Shown piece by piece: positions 1-7,554 of a DNA stretch of 13,093 nucleotides (positions within the stretch are counted from its first letter, which is position 1; every line of letters starts with the position of its first letter). The stretch spans positions 1 to 13,093 of the forward strand of contig CANJOX010000047.1 in the NCBI GenBank assembly GCA_947475795.1, in the 5' to 3' direction. The notes beneath the pieces are model-generated. The model was not told where the DNA came from. It saw only the letters and a program-made list of their open reading frames with translations, and made no database searches. A program made the translations under genes and the position numbers. Source of the DNA: Gemmatimonadota bacterium (lineage in GTDB: Bacteria > Gemmatimonadota > Gemmatimonadetes > Gemmatimonadales > Gemmatimonadaceae).

Positions 1-101
1 ACAATGGTGGTGCCGCGCAGCACCACCGCACCGACCGGCACCTCACCGGCCAGCGCCGCCTCACGCGCCTCCTCGAGGGCGGCACGCATCGCGTCTGCCA
101 C
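1..101 (-). CDS. tadA: tRNA-specific adenosine deaminase, N-terminal fragment
   Basis: Only the first 33 or so codons are inside the window; the gene continues beyond position 1. The visible protein reads MRAALEEAREAALAGEVPVG and then AVVLRGTTI. This matches the N-terminal helix and first beta strand of TadA, which deaminates the wobble adenosine of tRNA-Arg(ACG) to inosine. The zinc-binding HAE and PCxxC motifs lie outside the window, so another cytidine/deoxycytidylate deaminase-fold protein cannot be fully excluded. The start is uncertain. The ATG at 89 corresponds to an internal methionine of the family, so I chose the GTG four codons upstream (99-101). A TTG at 153-155 overlaps the clpB stop and is also in frame. 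No clear ribosome binding site favours any of them. The gene lies just downstream of clpB and is probably co-transcribed with it. Confidence 0.75.
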   Translation of the reverse strand, partial: MADAMRAALEEAREAALAGEVPVGAVVLRGTTI

Positions 102-151
102 GCCGGGGGCCGGCGGGGACGCGGAGCCGACACCCGACGACGGCGCGCGGC

Positions 152-2809
152 TCAACCGCCCACGCCCGCCAGCGCGCCATCGAACGCGGCCTGCGCCGCC
201 GCATCGGTGGCGTCGCCGTGCCGGAAAACCAGCGCACCGGTGCCCTCCTCGAGGTCGGCCACGATGGTGTCGCCCTCTTTAAACGTGCCTTCGAGCACGG
301 CCATGGCGAGCGGATTCTGGAGCATGCGCTGGACCGCGCGCTTGAGCGGGCGCGCCCCGAACACCGGATCGTACCCTTCATCGGCCAGGCGTGCCCGCGC
401 CGTGTCGGTGAGCCGGATGGTGAGTTTGCGATCGGCAAGCAGCATGCGCAGGTGCCCGAGTTGCAGGTCGACGATGCGGTCGATTTCCCCGCGGCCAAGC
501 GGGTGGAACACCACGATGTCGTCGATGCGGTTGAGGAACTCCGGCTTGAAGACGCCGCGCAGCGCCATCAGGACCTCCTGCTCGACCGTGGCCCAGCCGG
601 TGTCCGCGCTCTGCCCGCGCTCGAGAATCATCTGACTACCCACGTTGGAGGTCATGATGACGACGGCGTTCCGGAAGTCCACCGTCCGCCCCTGGGCGTC
701 GGTGAGCCGTCCGTCGTCGAGCAGTTGCAGCAGGATGTTGAACACATCGGGATGCGCCTTCTCGATTTCGTCGAACAGGATGACCGAGTACGGACGGCGC
801 CGCACGGCTTCGGTGAGTTGCCCGCCTTCTTCGTACCCCACGTACCCCGGCGGCGCACCGATCAGGCGCGCCACGGCGTGCTTCTCCATGTACTCCGACA
901 TGTCGATGCGGACCATGGCGTGTTCGTCGTCGAACAGGAACTCGGCGAGCGCCTTGGCCGTCTCCGTCTTGCCCACACCCGTGGGCCCGAGGAAGATGAA
1001 CGACCCGATCGGGCGATTGGGATCCTGCAGCCCGGCGCGCGACCGACGCACCGCGTTGGCAACCGCCCGCACCGCCTCGCGCTGGCCGATCACCCGCGTG
1101 GCGAGGACGTCCTCGAGCTTCGTGAGGCGCTCCCGCTCGCTCTCGAGCATGCGGGACACGGGGATTCCCGTCCAGCGCGCCACGACATCGGCGACGTCGT
1201 CGGCCCCCACTTCCTCCTTCAGGAACTGCGGACGACCGTTCTGGCTGCCCAGTTTCCCTTCGGCCACCTTCATGTCGCGCTCGAGCTGCGGAATACGCCC
1301 GTAGGTGATTTCGGCCGCCTGCGCCAGATCACCGGTGCGGGTGGCCTGCTCGGCCTGGAAGCGGGCCGTTTCGATGTCCTGCTTGATGCGCCCCACGGCG
1401 CCGAGGGTGTCCTTTTCCTGCTGCCACTGCGCGCGCATGCCGGTGGCGCGCTCCTTGAGATCGGCGAGCTCGGCTTCGAGATTGCCGCGCCGTTCCACCG
1501 AGGCGGGATCCGTTTCCTTGCGCAGCGCCTGCTTTTCAATTTCGAGCTGCACGATGCGGCGCTCGACCTCGTCGATTTCCTGCGGTACGGAATCGATTTC
1601 GATGCGCAGCCGCGACGAGGCTTCGTCGATGAGATCGATGGCCTTGTCGGGGAGGAAACGATCGCCGATGTAGCGGTTGGAGAGCGTAGCGGCCGCGACC
1701 ACGGCACCATCGGTGATCCGCACGCCGTGGTGCGCTTCGTAGCGCTCCTTGAGGCCGCGCAGGATCGCGATGGTGCTTTCCACGCTGGGCTCGCCCACGA
1801 ACACGGGCTGGAAGCGCCGCTCGAGGGCGGCGTCCTTTTCGACGTGTTGGCGATATTCGTCGAGTGTGGTGGCCCCGACCACGCGCAGTTCGCCGCGGGC
1901 CAGCATGGGCTTGAGCATGTTGCCGGCGTCCATGCTCCCTTCGGCCTTGCCGGCCCCGACAAGCGTGTGCAGCTCGTCGATGAACATGACGTACAGGCCG
2001 TCGGCGCTGGTGATCTCCTTGAGCACGGCCTTGAGACGCTCCTCGAATTCGCCACGGAACTTCGCGCCGGCGATGAGGGCGCCGAGGTCGAGCGAGACGA
2101 GCCGCTTGTTGCGCAGCCCTTCGGGTACGTCGCCGCTGACGATGCGCTGCGCGAGCCCTTCGGCGATGGCGGTCTTGCCGACGCCGGGCTCACCGATGAG
2201 GACCGGGTTGTTCTTGGTGCGGCGCGAGAGCACCTGAATCACACGACGGATCTCCTCGTCGCGCCCGATCACGGGATCGAGCTTGCCCTTGCGGGCCGCG
2301 TCGGTGAGGTCGCGCGTGAACTTCTGGAGCGCCTGATACTGCCCCTCAGGCGACTGGTCGGTGACGGTGTGCGCGCCACGGACGAGCTTGAGCGCATCGA
2401 GCAGCGCCTGCTTGTGCGCGCCCACCGTGGCGAGGATGCGGCTGCTGTCGGTGCCTTTGGCATCCGAGAGCGCGAGCAGCAGGTGCTCGGTGGAGACGTA
2501 TTCGTCGCCGAGGGCCTTGGCGTCCTTCTCCGCCGCATCGACGACCTGCGTGAGTTCACGGCTGAAGGTGGGCTGGGCGTCGCTCTGCTTGGCGTAGCGG
2601 GCGGCTTCACGGTCGGCGGCGGTGCGCACACCGGGCACGTTCACTCCCACGCGCTGCAGCACCGGGACGACGATGCCTTCCTCCTGCGCCAGCAACGCCA
2701 GCAGGAGATGCAGATCGTAGACGAGCGGATTGCCGGCCTTGCGCGCCAGCGCGACGGCTTCGTTGAGCGCCTCGGCGCTCTTCACGGTCAGACGGTCAGG
2801 ATTGATCAT
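152..2809 (-). CDS. clpB: ATP-dependent protein disaggregase ClpB (Hsp100)
   Basis: ClpB is a cytosolic hexameric AAA+ chaperone that works with DnaK/DnaJ/GrpE to pull polypeptides out of heat-induced aggregates. The protein has 885 residues, close to the usual 850-880. In order it shows the Clp N-terminal domain (about 1-145), NBD1 with Walker A GEPGVGKT (206-213), Walker B FIDE (276-279) and an RRF arginine finger (331-333), then the coiled-coil middle domain specific to ClpB (about 400-525). NBD2 follows with Walker A GPTGVGKT (608-615), pore loop GYVGYE (655-660), Walker B ILFDE (677-681) and sensor-2 GAR (818-820). The middle domain separates it from ClpA and ClpC. The start is the ATG at 2809, giving the typical MINPDRLT N-terminus; an in-frame TTG at 2827 would add six residues. 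All catalytic residues are present. Confidence 0.97.
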   Translation of the reverse strand: MINPDRLTVKSAEALNEAVALARKAGNPLVYDLHLLLALLAQEEGIVVPVLQRVGVNVPGVRTAADREAARYAKQSDAQPTFSRELTQVVDAAEKDAKALGDEYVSTEHLLLALSDAKGTDSSRILATVGAHKQALLDALKLVRGAHTVTDQSPEGQYQALQKFTRDLTDAARKGKLDPVIGRDEEIRRVIQVLSRRTKNNPVLIGEPGVGKTAIAEGLAQRIVSGDVPEGLRNKRLVSLDLGALIAGAKFRGEFEERLKAVLKEITSADGLYVMFIDELHTLVGAGKAEGSMDAGNMLKPMLARGELRVVGATTLDEYRQHVEKDAALERRFQPVFVGEPSVESTIAILRGLKERYEAHHGVRITDGAVVAAATLSNRYIGDRFLPDKAIDLIDEASSRLRIEIDSVPQEIDEVERRIVQLEIEKQALRKETDPASVERRGNLEAELADLKERATGMRAQWQQEKDTLGAVGRIKQDIETARFQAEQATRTGDLAQAAEITYGRIPQLERDMKVAEGKLGSQNGRPQFLKEEVGADDVADVVARWTGIPVSRMLESERERLTKLEDVLATRVIGQREAVRAVANAVRRSRAGLQDPNRPIGSFIFLGPTGVGKTETAKALAEFLFDDEHAMVRIDMSEYMEKHAVARLIGAPPGYVGYEEGGQLTEAVRRRPYSVILFDEIEKAHPDVFNILLQLLDDGRLTDAQGRTVDFRNAVVIMTSNVGSQMILERGQSADTGWATVEQEVLMALRGVFKPEFLNRIDDIVVFHPLGRGEIDRIVDLQLGHLRMLLADRKLTIRLTDTARARLADEGYDPVFGARPLKRAVQRMLQNPLAMAVLEGTFKEGDTIVADLEEGTGALVFRHGDATDAAAQAAFDGALAGVGG

Positions 2810-2852
2810 GGCCTTCAGTAAGGGCAATCACGGTGCCGGACTTCTGCTGCCA

Positions 2853-2881
2853 ATACTGCAGTGACCGGCGTCAGGTTTCGA
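2853..2881 (-). promoter_or_regulatory. possible clpB promoter
   Basis: On the minus strand TCGAAA (2876-2881) is separated by 17 bases from CAGTAT (2853-2858), about 45 bases before the clpB start. The -35-like hexamer, read with its neighbour as CTCGAAA, also resembles the heat-shock sigma-32 -35 element CTTGAAA, but no CCCCAT-type -10 follows. No CIRCE or HAIR operator is visible. The match is weak and is offered only as a candidate. Confidence 0.25.
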
Positions 2882-2883
2882 GC

Positions 2884-2931
2884 GGGGAAACCCCGACGGC
2901 GTGTGATCTGCGCCACCTGAGCAGGTCGGGG
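2884..2931. repeat. cluster of inverted repeats upstream of clpB
   Basis: Three short dyads are packed just upstream of the candidate clpB -35: GGGG-AAA-CCCC (2884-2894), ACCTG-AG-CAGGT (2915-2926), and a longer-range CCCCGAC / GTCGGGG pair (2891-2897 with 2925-2931). They could form an operator for a repressor or a structured region. They do not match CIRCE, HAIR or any riboswitch I recognise. Confidence 0.4.
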
Positions 2932-2938
2932 ATACAAA

Positions 2939-2972
2939 ATGGCGCACCGGGTCCGTCCACCCGGTGCGCCAT
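2939..2972 (-). terminator. Rho-independent terminator after the sorting-domain gene
   Basis: A perfect 14-bp inverted repeat (ATGGCGCACCGGGT at 2939-2952 and its complement at 2959-2972) encloses a 6-base loop. Read on the minus strand, the stem is followed at once by TTTTG. This is the layout of an intrinsic terminator, 47 bases past the stop of the gene ending at 3020 and before clpB. On the plus strand the T-rich stretch comes only after a gap, so the main direction is minus. Confidence 0.85.
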
Positions 2973-3019
2973 CGTGAGTTTTCTACTGTTGGGTCTCGTG
3001 GTGCTCGTCTACTCCCAGC

Positions 3020-3466
3020 TTACTTCACCACGATCATCTTTTTCACCAGCGGCACGCCATCCACTTCGAGGCGATACAGATACACGCCTGAAGCGGCCTC
3101 CCGCCCGGTTGCTTGGACCTTGCCGTCCCAATAGGCGACGAATTCACCACACGGAACGGATAGTTTTTCCAGCGGTTGACCTCCGGCCACCCCTCCGGTT
3201 CCGCCCTGCAACACCGGCGTCCCAACCACCTGCATGATCATGTTGTAGATCTTCAGGCTGACGCGGTACTGCCGACCGGGTTCGGTACAGTTGGGTGCAT
3301 CACCCACACTGAACGGGATGCGAGTCTCTGGATTGAACGGATTCGGATAATTCTGTCCGAGCGTCGCACCGTTGCGGCGGGCTTTGGTATCCTGCGCCGC
3401 CGCGACTCGTGGCATGAATGCGCTGAGAGCGAGCACAAGACCCAGTGCTCCCCACAAACGGTTCAT
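3020..3466 (-). CDS. small secreted protein made almost entirely of a Por/T9SS-type (FlgD-like) sorting domain
   Basis: The protein has 148 residues. Residues 1-24 form a signal peptide (MNR, a hydrophobic stretch, then VAAA before Q25). The rest begins with the hallmark LGQNYPNPFNPETRIPF (36-52) and continues with LKIYNM (71-76), YWDGK (112-116), SGVYLYRLE (126-134) and a terminal KKMIVVK. This is the order seen in type A Por secretion (T9SS) C-terminal sorting domains and the related FlgD Ig-like fold. Such domains normally sit at the end of much larger secreted proteins; here there is no cargo. C60 and C106 could form a disulfide. The start is supported by GGAG seven bases upstream of the ATG. 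The gene has its own strong promoter and terminator, so it is a monocistronic unit. Its function is unknown: it may be a small surface protein or a remnant of a larger one. Confidence 0.85.
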   Translation of the reverse strand: MNRLWGALGLVLALSAFMPRVAAAQDTKARRNGATLGQNYPNPFNPETRIPFSVGDAPNCTEPGRQYRVSLKIYNMIMQVVGTPVLQGGTGGVAGGQPLEKLSVPCGEFVAYWDGKVQATGREAASGVYLYRLEVDGVPLVKKMIVVK

Positions 3467-3530
3467 GTTGCTTCTCCGACTGACGAATCAGGGTTGTGAG
3501 TCGAAGTCTCCAAGTGAAAGGGTGAGTGGC

Positions 3531-3547
3531 AGCCTGCGGATCAGGCT
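3531..3547 (-). other. stem-loop at the predicted 5' end of the sorting-domain mRNA
   Basis: AGCCTG (3531-3536) and CAGGCT (3542-3547) are perfect complements around a 5-base loop. The predicted transcription start, about seven bases after the -10 at 3554, falls on the first base of this stem. It would therefore make a 5'-terminal hairpin on the RNA, a structure known to slow decay by 5'-end-dependent RNases, or it could be an operator. Confidence 0.45.
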
Positions 3548-3553
3548 CCTCTG

Positions 3554-3582
3554 ATATTAGGACGCGCGGTGGAGGCCGTCAA
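3554..3582 (-). promoter_or_regulatory. sigma-70-type promoter of the sorting-domain gene
   Basis: On the minus strand TTGACG (3577-3582) and TAATAT (3554-3559) are separated by exactly 17 bases. Each hexamer is close to consensus (TTGACA and TATAAT). The predicted start near 3546 leaves an untranslated leader of about 80 bases before the ATG at 3466. It lies between the recO stop (3639) and the gene, so the gene is transcribed independently. This is the clearest housekeeping promoter in the window. Confidence 0.8.
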
Positions 3583-3606
3583 GCAACATTCCCGCGGGCG
3601 TGGGGC

Positions 3607-3623
3607 GTGTGGGGCGGCCACAC
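3607..3623 (-). terminator. weak candidate terminator after recO
   Basis: GTGTGG and CCACAC form a perfect 6-bp stem with a 5-base loop, 15 bases past the recO stop. No T-run follows on the minus strand, so intrinsic termination would be inefficient. It may simply be a hairpin at the end of the B12 operon. Confidence 0.25.
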
Positions 3624-3638
3624 TGACAGCTGAGTCCG

Positions 3639-4388
3639 CTACCAGTGGCCCTGCTCCCAAACCAGATAAGCGCGCAGTTCCCGGTTGTCGGGGAGGTGCT
3701 GGGCGATAAACTCGCGCAGCAGCCGCTGGTGGGCCCGGGCCACGGCGGCCTCGAGGGCCGGCGACCGACCGTCCAACCAGTCGGCGATGACCCGTCGGGC
3801 GTCGGGCGGCAGCCGGCGTCCCCCGGGAAACCGCTTGGTGCAGCCCGCGCAGAGCACCCCGCCGGCGGCGTGACTGAACCGTGTTTCCTCGCCCGGATCG
3901 ATCACCGCGTGGCACTCCACGCACGCCTCGATGCCGGGCATGAAGCCCACATCGCCCACCAGCCGCCAGAAGACGCCCAGGGTGAGGGGCACCGTGTCCG
4001 CACCCGACGCGGTGGCGATGGCATCCAACCCGGCGGCAATCCCGTCGTAGACCTTGGGGGCGGCCTCGTCGTGGACCACGCGCATGACGCACTCCACCAC
4101 GGCACTGGCGGCCGTGAACCGGTCCAGATCGGCGGCCAGCCCCGGGCGGGAGCGCGTGACATCAAAGCCGGCGAGCGTGTGCAGATCGCGGCCGGCTTTG
4201 AGCTGGATCTGCGCCTGCCCTTCGGCGAACAGGTCGAGCCCGCTGCCAAACCGTTTCTTGGAGGAGCGGGCCCCGCGCGCCACGACGGACAGCACGCCGG
4301 CCTCCCGCGTGGCCAGGCGGACGATCCGCGAGGACTCGAGGTACGGCACGGCGTGGAGGACGATCGCGTCAGTGACGATCAGGGACAT
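3639..4388 (-). CDS. recO: DNA repair protein RecO
   Basis: RecO is a mediator of the RecFOR pathway. It binds SSB-coated single-stranded DNA with RecR, helps load RecA, and can anneal complementary strands. The protein has 249 residues, typical of the family. The N-terminal OB fold carries the usual start (MSLIVTDAIVLHAVPYLESS), the ARGARSSKKRFGSGLDLF segment (38-54) and GRDLHTL (66-72). A C-terminal helical domain contains a zinc-finger-type CxxC pair at C156/C159 and another at C180/C183. The start is the ATG at 4388 with GGAG five bases upstream. The gene begins 41 bases after the propeller lipoprotein gene. No convincing promoter is visible in the gap, so it may be read from the upstream B12 operon as well as from any internal promoter I failed to see. 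Confidence 0.95.
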   Translation of the reverse strand: MSLIVTDAIVLHAVPYLESSRIVRLATREAGVLSVVARGARSSKKRFGSGLDLFAEGQAQIQLKAGRDLHTLAGFDVTRSRPGLAADLDRFTAASAVVECVMRVVHDEAAPKVYDGIAAGLDAIATASGADTVPLTLGVFWRLVGDVGFMPGIEACVECHAVIDPGEETRFSHAAGGVLCAGCTKRFPGGRRLPPDARRVIADWLDGRSPALEAAVARAHQRLLREFIAQHLPDNRELRAYLVWEQGHW

Positions 4389-4429
4389 GCGCTCCGGGGC
4401 ATGACTGGAGCATAGCGACCGCGCGGCGG

Positions 4430-5590
4430 CTAGGGGCGGATGGCCAGATCGACGCCGCCCTGATTGGCGGCGACGCGCCGCACTTCGGTGCCCGACGGAC
4501 TGAACACGAGCAGCGAGGTGACCGACCCGGTGCCGTTCTGGAGGCAGTGCACCCGGCCGAGGGCGTCGGCCTGCGCGCTGCCGCAGGTGACCGGGGTGCC
4601 GGTGGCGCCGAGGAGCGTGATCCAGTCGGCGGTGGCCGACGAAACGAAACTGAGGTCGCTGGTGCGCAGCTTGACGATCCGATCCGTGAAGCTGGTCAGG
4701 TCTTGATACAGGGACACGTAGAGAAATCCATCGAGGCCGAGCTTGGCGTCGGCGCCGTAGCTGTTGGCCGGCATCGTTTTGGTGAGCAGCACGCGCTTGC
4801 CGCGCAGATCCACCTTGGCCAGCCGCCCGCTCGCGACGAGCGCGTAGGGGAAGGACGCGAAGTTCGCGTCGCCACCGGCACTGATGTAGGCGACGTCGCC
4901 GTCCACGATGGCCGTCGCGCCGGAGCCGCGCAGTCCCGTGAGGACGATCGTATCGCGCGTCGTGCCCGTGGAGGGCACGCGGATGAGGCGAACATCCCCC
5001 TGCAACGCGTAGTTCACGCGGCAGTTGGCGTTGGCGTCCACGATCCATGTGGCGTTGTCGAACTGGAACAGATCGGTTGGGCACGTGCCGGCGTTCACGA
5101 TACGGGTGCTGGTCGCCGTACCGGCGCCGCTGACGCTGACCAGCGCGATGCTGCCCGAATCGCGCAGCGCCGCACCGATCAGCGTCTGACCGCCACTGCC
5201 GACCAGCAGGCGCGCACGCGACGGATTGCTGCGGGCGGGCAGCTGAATGCGCCGGGTGGTGGAGGCGCGCACATCGGTGACGTACAGCAGATCGCCGGCG
5301 GCGCGGCTCGAGACGGTGAGCACCGTATCGCGGAGGAGCGAGAAGCCCCCGGCGTCGAATTCGGTGGCCGGAGCCAGGGTGAGTTTGGTGCTCGCGCTGC
5401 CGGTGTCGCCGAGGAAGGTGAGTCCGGGCTGAATGAATCCGTCGAGGACGATGATGCCGCGCGGCGGCTGCGGCGTGGTGTTGACGACGCTGTCGTCGCC
5501 GCACGCGGCGAGGGCGGCCAAGGCCAGCGCGGCGAGGGCGGTGGAACGGAGCATGACGAGGCGCGAACGGGTGCGGGACTGCGGGGTCAT
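4430..5590 (-). CDS. envelope lipoprotein, probable YncE/BtuG-like beta-propeller, in the B12 operon
   Basis: The protein has 386 residues. A short basic N-terminus and hydrophobic stretch end in the lipobox LAAC (27-30), followed by GDD, so it should be lipidated at C30. The mature part has many short beta strands with repeated turn patterns such as GDLLYVTDV (99-107), GSIALVSV (146-153), GDVRLIRVPSTG (198-209), GDVAYISAGG (231-240), GRLAKVDL (255-262) and DGFLYVSLYQ (287-296). These resemble the blades of YncE-type beta-propellers. C170/C190 and C336/C349 could form disulfides. The start ATG overlaps the receptor stop by one base (TGATG), giving translational coupling; an alternative ATG at 5554 leaves a shorter signal peptide. 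Bacteroides BtuG proteins are propeller lipoproteins encoded beside BtuB that capture cobalamin at the cell surface. The context suggests an analogous role, but this is inference; identity with BtuG was not tested. Confidence 0.7.
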   Translation of the reverse strand: MTPQSRTRSRLVMLRSTALAALALAALAACGDDSVVNTTPQPPRGIIVLDGFIQPGLTFLGDTGSASTKLTLAPATEFDAGGFSLLRDTVLTVSSRAAGDLLYVTDVRASTTRRIQLPARSNPSRARLLVGSGGQTLIGAALRDSGSIALVSVSGAGTATSTRIVNAGTCPTDLFQFDNATWIVDANANCRVNYALQGDVRLIRVPSTGTTRDTIVLTGLRGSGATAIVDGDVAYISAGGDANFASFPYALVASGRLAKVDLRGKRVLLTKTMPANSYGADAKLGLDGFLYVSLYQDLTSFTDRIVKLRTSDLSFVSSATADWITLLGATGTPVTCGSAQADALGRVHCLQNGTGSVTSLLVFSPSGTEVRRVAANQGGVDLAIRP

Positions 5591-7554
5591 CACGGGGAGT
5601 GTTGCAGGGTGAGCGCCACCGCCCAGGAACGCCCGGGCGAGGGGAAACCGCGAACCGACTGCCAGCTCACGTTGGTCGCGTTCTCCATGGAGAGCGCGAG
5701 CAGCGCGTCGGCCTGCGGCCACGGCCAATGCGGCACCGACCGGAGTCGCTGCGAGAGGGTGACATCGACCAGCGACACGGCCGGGAGTTCGAAGTCGGGC
5801 GAGCGCGGGCCGGCGGTGTACGGGCGCGTGCCCATCGCGCGCCATACGAGCGCGACCTGCGGGATCCACGCCTGAGCGAGTGGGTGCAGCTGCAGCTGCG
5901 CACCACCCGACTGCCGCGGGACGTAGGGCGTGGGGATGTGTAGCCCGCCGGTATGGAGCTGCGCGCGGTAGGTGGTGAGCCATCCGCTGGCCGTGACTAC
6001 ACGGCTCGCGAGCGTGGCGCGCGATTCGACGCCGCGCAGCCGTTCGATGCCCACGTTGGCGGGGCTCCAGCCGAAGTTGCCCGGGAACCACACGATCGCA
6101 TCACGCGTGTCGCGCGCGACCAGCGCCCCCTCGACTTGGGCCGCGATACCACCGACGCGCGTCGTGAGGCGCAGGCCGGTTGCGGCGTCGACGCCGACGC
6201 GTTCGGGGGCGAGCGCGCGCACGAACAGCCGCTGCGGCGACGAAAAGTAGAGGTCGTACAGTGTGGGGACGCGCACCGCATTCGCGACGCGCGCGACGAG
6301 GGTGACGGCGGTGCGATCCCCCGCGCGCGCGAGTCGGCGTTCAGCGCCGAGCGATGCCGTGGGGAGCGCGCCGCTGCCTTCGATGAGATCGACCCGGGCC
6401 CCGAGGTCGATCCACCACGGCGCATCGGTGGCGAGTGATGGCGAGGCTGATGAGGAGGCGGATGTGGAGGCGAATGCCGGGGCCGGCCGCCAGCTGCGGG
6501 CCACGGTGCCGAAGGCGCGACGGCGGCGCTGCACGATGCCACCGGCGGCCACCAGCTGATCGGTGCCGCCCCCGAGCCGCCATGCCACGCCGCGTGGCGT
6601 ACCGTGTGCCACGCCGCGCCACTCGGCGTCGCTGGCCCATGCCGTGGCGCGTGTGTCGAGCGCGGGGCGCGTGGGATCGCGGTATTGCAGCTGCAACCGC
6701 CGCGTCCCGCCGATGACCGTGGTGCCGCGCACCTGCCACTGCCCGCGGATCAGCAGGCGCTCGGTGCGGGCGCGATCGGCGTCGTAGGTGCGCACGTTGG
6801 CGGCGCCCACCATGCCGCGCTCGCCGCTCGAGGCGAGCACGGCGAGCTGCGCGCGCTGGCCGATCACGCCCAGCGACAGCGCGGCGCGCTGCTCGTCGTT
6901 GTTCACGCGCACTTCACGCACCGCCGACTCGCCGGCGGTGTTTACAAAATCGAAATCGTTGGCGGCGCGCCGCACCGACGCACTGGCGTGCCACACGGCT
7001 CCGCCGGTGGCCGCGTACCACGCCCCTTCCAGCTGCTGCTGCCCGAAGGCCGCCGCACGCACCGACAGCACGCGCTGCGCGGAGGTGGTGAGCGCCAGCA
7101 CGCCGCCGGTGGCACCGCTCCCGGTGCCCACCGGATCGGCGCCGAGGGCGACGGTGGCCGACTGCACGCCCGCCAGCGGCAGGTCGGAGACATCGGCGAT
7201 GCCGGTGGCCGGATCGTTGAGCGGCATGCCGTCGAGCGTGATCGCGACCTGCTCGCGACGCGCCCCGCGCAGCGAGAGCCCGGTTTCCCCGCGGGCCGAG
7301 CGCAGCGTGGCGTAGGGCAGCAGCGCGAGCAGTGCGTTGACCGACGACGCGCCGGCCAGTCTGGCCTCGCGCGTCGACAGCGTGACGGTGGTGCGTCCCG
7401 CACCGGCCACGCTGTCGGCGGCGCGCGCAGCCTTCACGCGTGTGGTGTCGAGTGACGCGGGAGCGGCACGGCCCACGGGCGGCTGTGCCGATGAGAGCGA
7501 CACCGAGAGCGATGCCGCGAGTGACCCGACGAGGAGCAGCGCGAGGCCCGTCAC
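5590..7554 (-). CDS. btuB: TonB-dependent outer-membrane receptor, probable cobalamin receptor (BtuB-like)
   Basis: The protein has 654 residues. A signal peptide (about 1-23, ending SSA before Q24) precedes a plug domain (about 55-160) containing VNALLALLPYATLRSARGET (72-91), SLRGARREQVAITLDGMPLN (94-113) and ATGGVLALTT (148-157). These are the standard TonB-dependent receptor plug motifs. The remainder is a beta-barrel of alternating strands ending in AVALTLQHSP, without the usual terminal aromatic residue. No textbook TonB box is obvious. The substrate is inferred from context: the gene sits inside a btuF-btuC-btuD operon under a cobalamin riboswitch. The start is a GTG overlapping the btuD stop by four bases. 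Residues about 360-375 are a Ser/Ala-rich segment encoded by a 12-bp tandem repeat. Confidence 0.87.
   Translation of the reverse strand: MTGLALLLVGSLAASLSVSLSSAQPPVGRAAPASLDTTRVKAARAADSVAGAGRTTVTLSTREARLAGASSVNALLALLPYATLRSARGETGLSLRGARREQVAITLDGMPLNDPATGIADVSDLPLAGVQSATVALGADPVGTGSGATGGVLALTTSAQRVLSVRAAAFGQQQLEGAWYAATGGAVWHASASVRRAANDFDFVNTAGESAVREVRVNNDEQRAALSLGVIGQRAQLAVLASSGERGMVGAANVRTYDADRARTERLLIRGQWQVRGTTVIGGTRRLQLQYRDPTRPALDTRATAWASDAEWRGVAHGTPRGVAWRLGGGTDQLVAAGGIVQRRRRAFGTVARSWRPAPAFASTSASSSASPSLATDAPWWIDLGARVDLIEGSGALPTASLGAERRLARAGDRTAVTLVARVANAVRVPTLYDLYFSSPQRLFVRALAPERVGVDAATGLRLTTRVGGIAAQVEGALVARDTRDAIVWFPGNFGWSPANVGIERLRGVESRATLASRVVTASGWLTTYRAQLHTGGLHIPTPYVPRQSGGAQLQLHPLAQAWIPQVALVWRAMGTRPYTAGPRSPDFELPAVSLVDVTLSQRLRSVPHWPWPQADALLALSMENATNVSWQSVRGFPSPGRSWAVALTLQHSP
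6431..6478. repeat. imperfect 12-bp tandem repeat inside the receptor gene
   Basis: Four adjacent 12-base units (6431-6442, 6443-6454, 6455-6466, 6467-6478) follow a plus-strand consensus close to GAGGCNGATGNG; the first unit is the most diverged. On the coding strand they encode four-residue units of the type xSAS (AFAS, TSAS, SSAS, PSLA) in the barrel region, probably a surface loop or turn. Because the unit is a multiple of three, copy-number change would keep the reading frame. Confidence 0.65.

Noticed and set aside
218..2821. Long open frame of 867 codons on the plus strand opposite clpB
   Set aside because: The translation is rich in His, Asp, Gly, Arg and Leu without any domain, while the minus strand encodes an intact ClpB. 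This is the usual antisense artefact of high-GC codon use.
2884..2972. tRNA or small structured RNA in the clpB upstream region
   Set aside because: No T-loop GTTCGAAT-like motif or cloverleaf could be built; the strong stem at 2939-2972 is explained as a terminator.
4389..5504. Upstream extension of the recO frame through the lipoprotein gene
   Set aside because: The extra N-terminal residues are an Arg/His-rich out-of-frame reading of the lipoprotein gene; RecO starts cleanly at the ATG at 4388 with GGAG upstream.
5591..6091. Upstream extension of the lipoprotein frame into the receptor gene
   Set aside because: The lipobox signal peptide begins at 5590, and the upstream part is an Arg/Ala/His-rich shadow of the receptor sequence.
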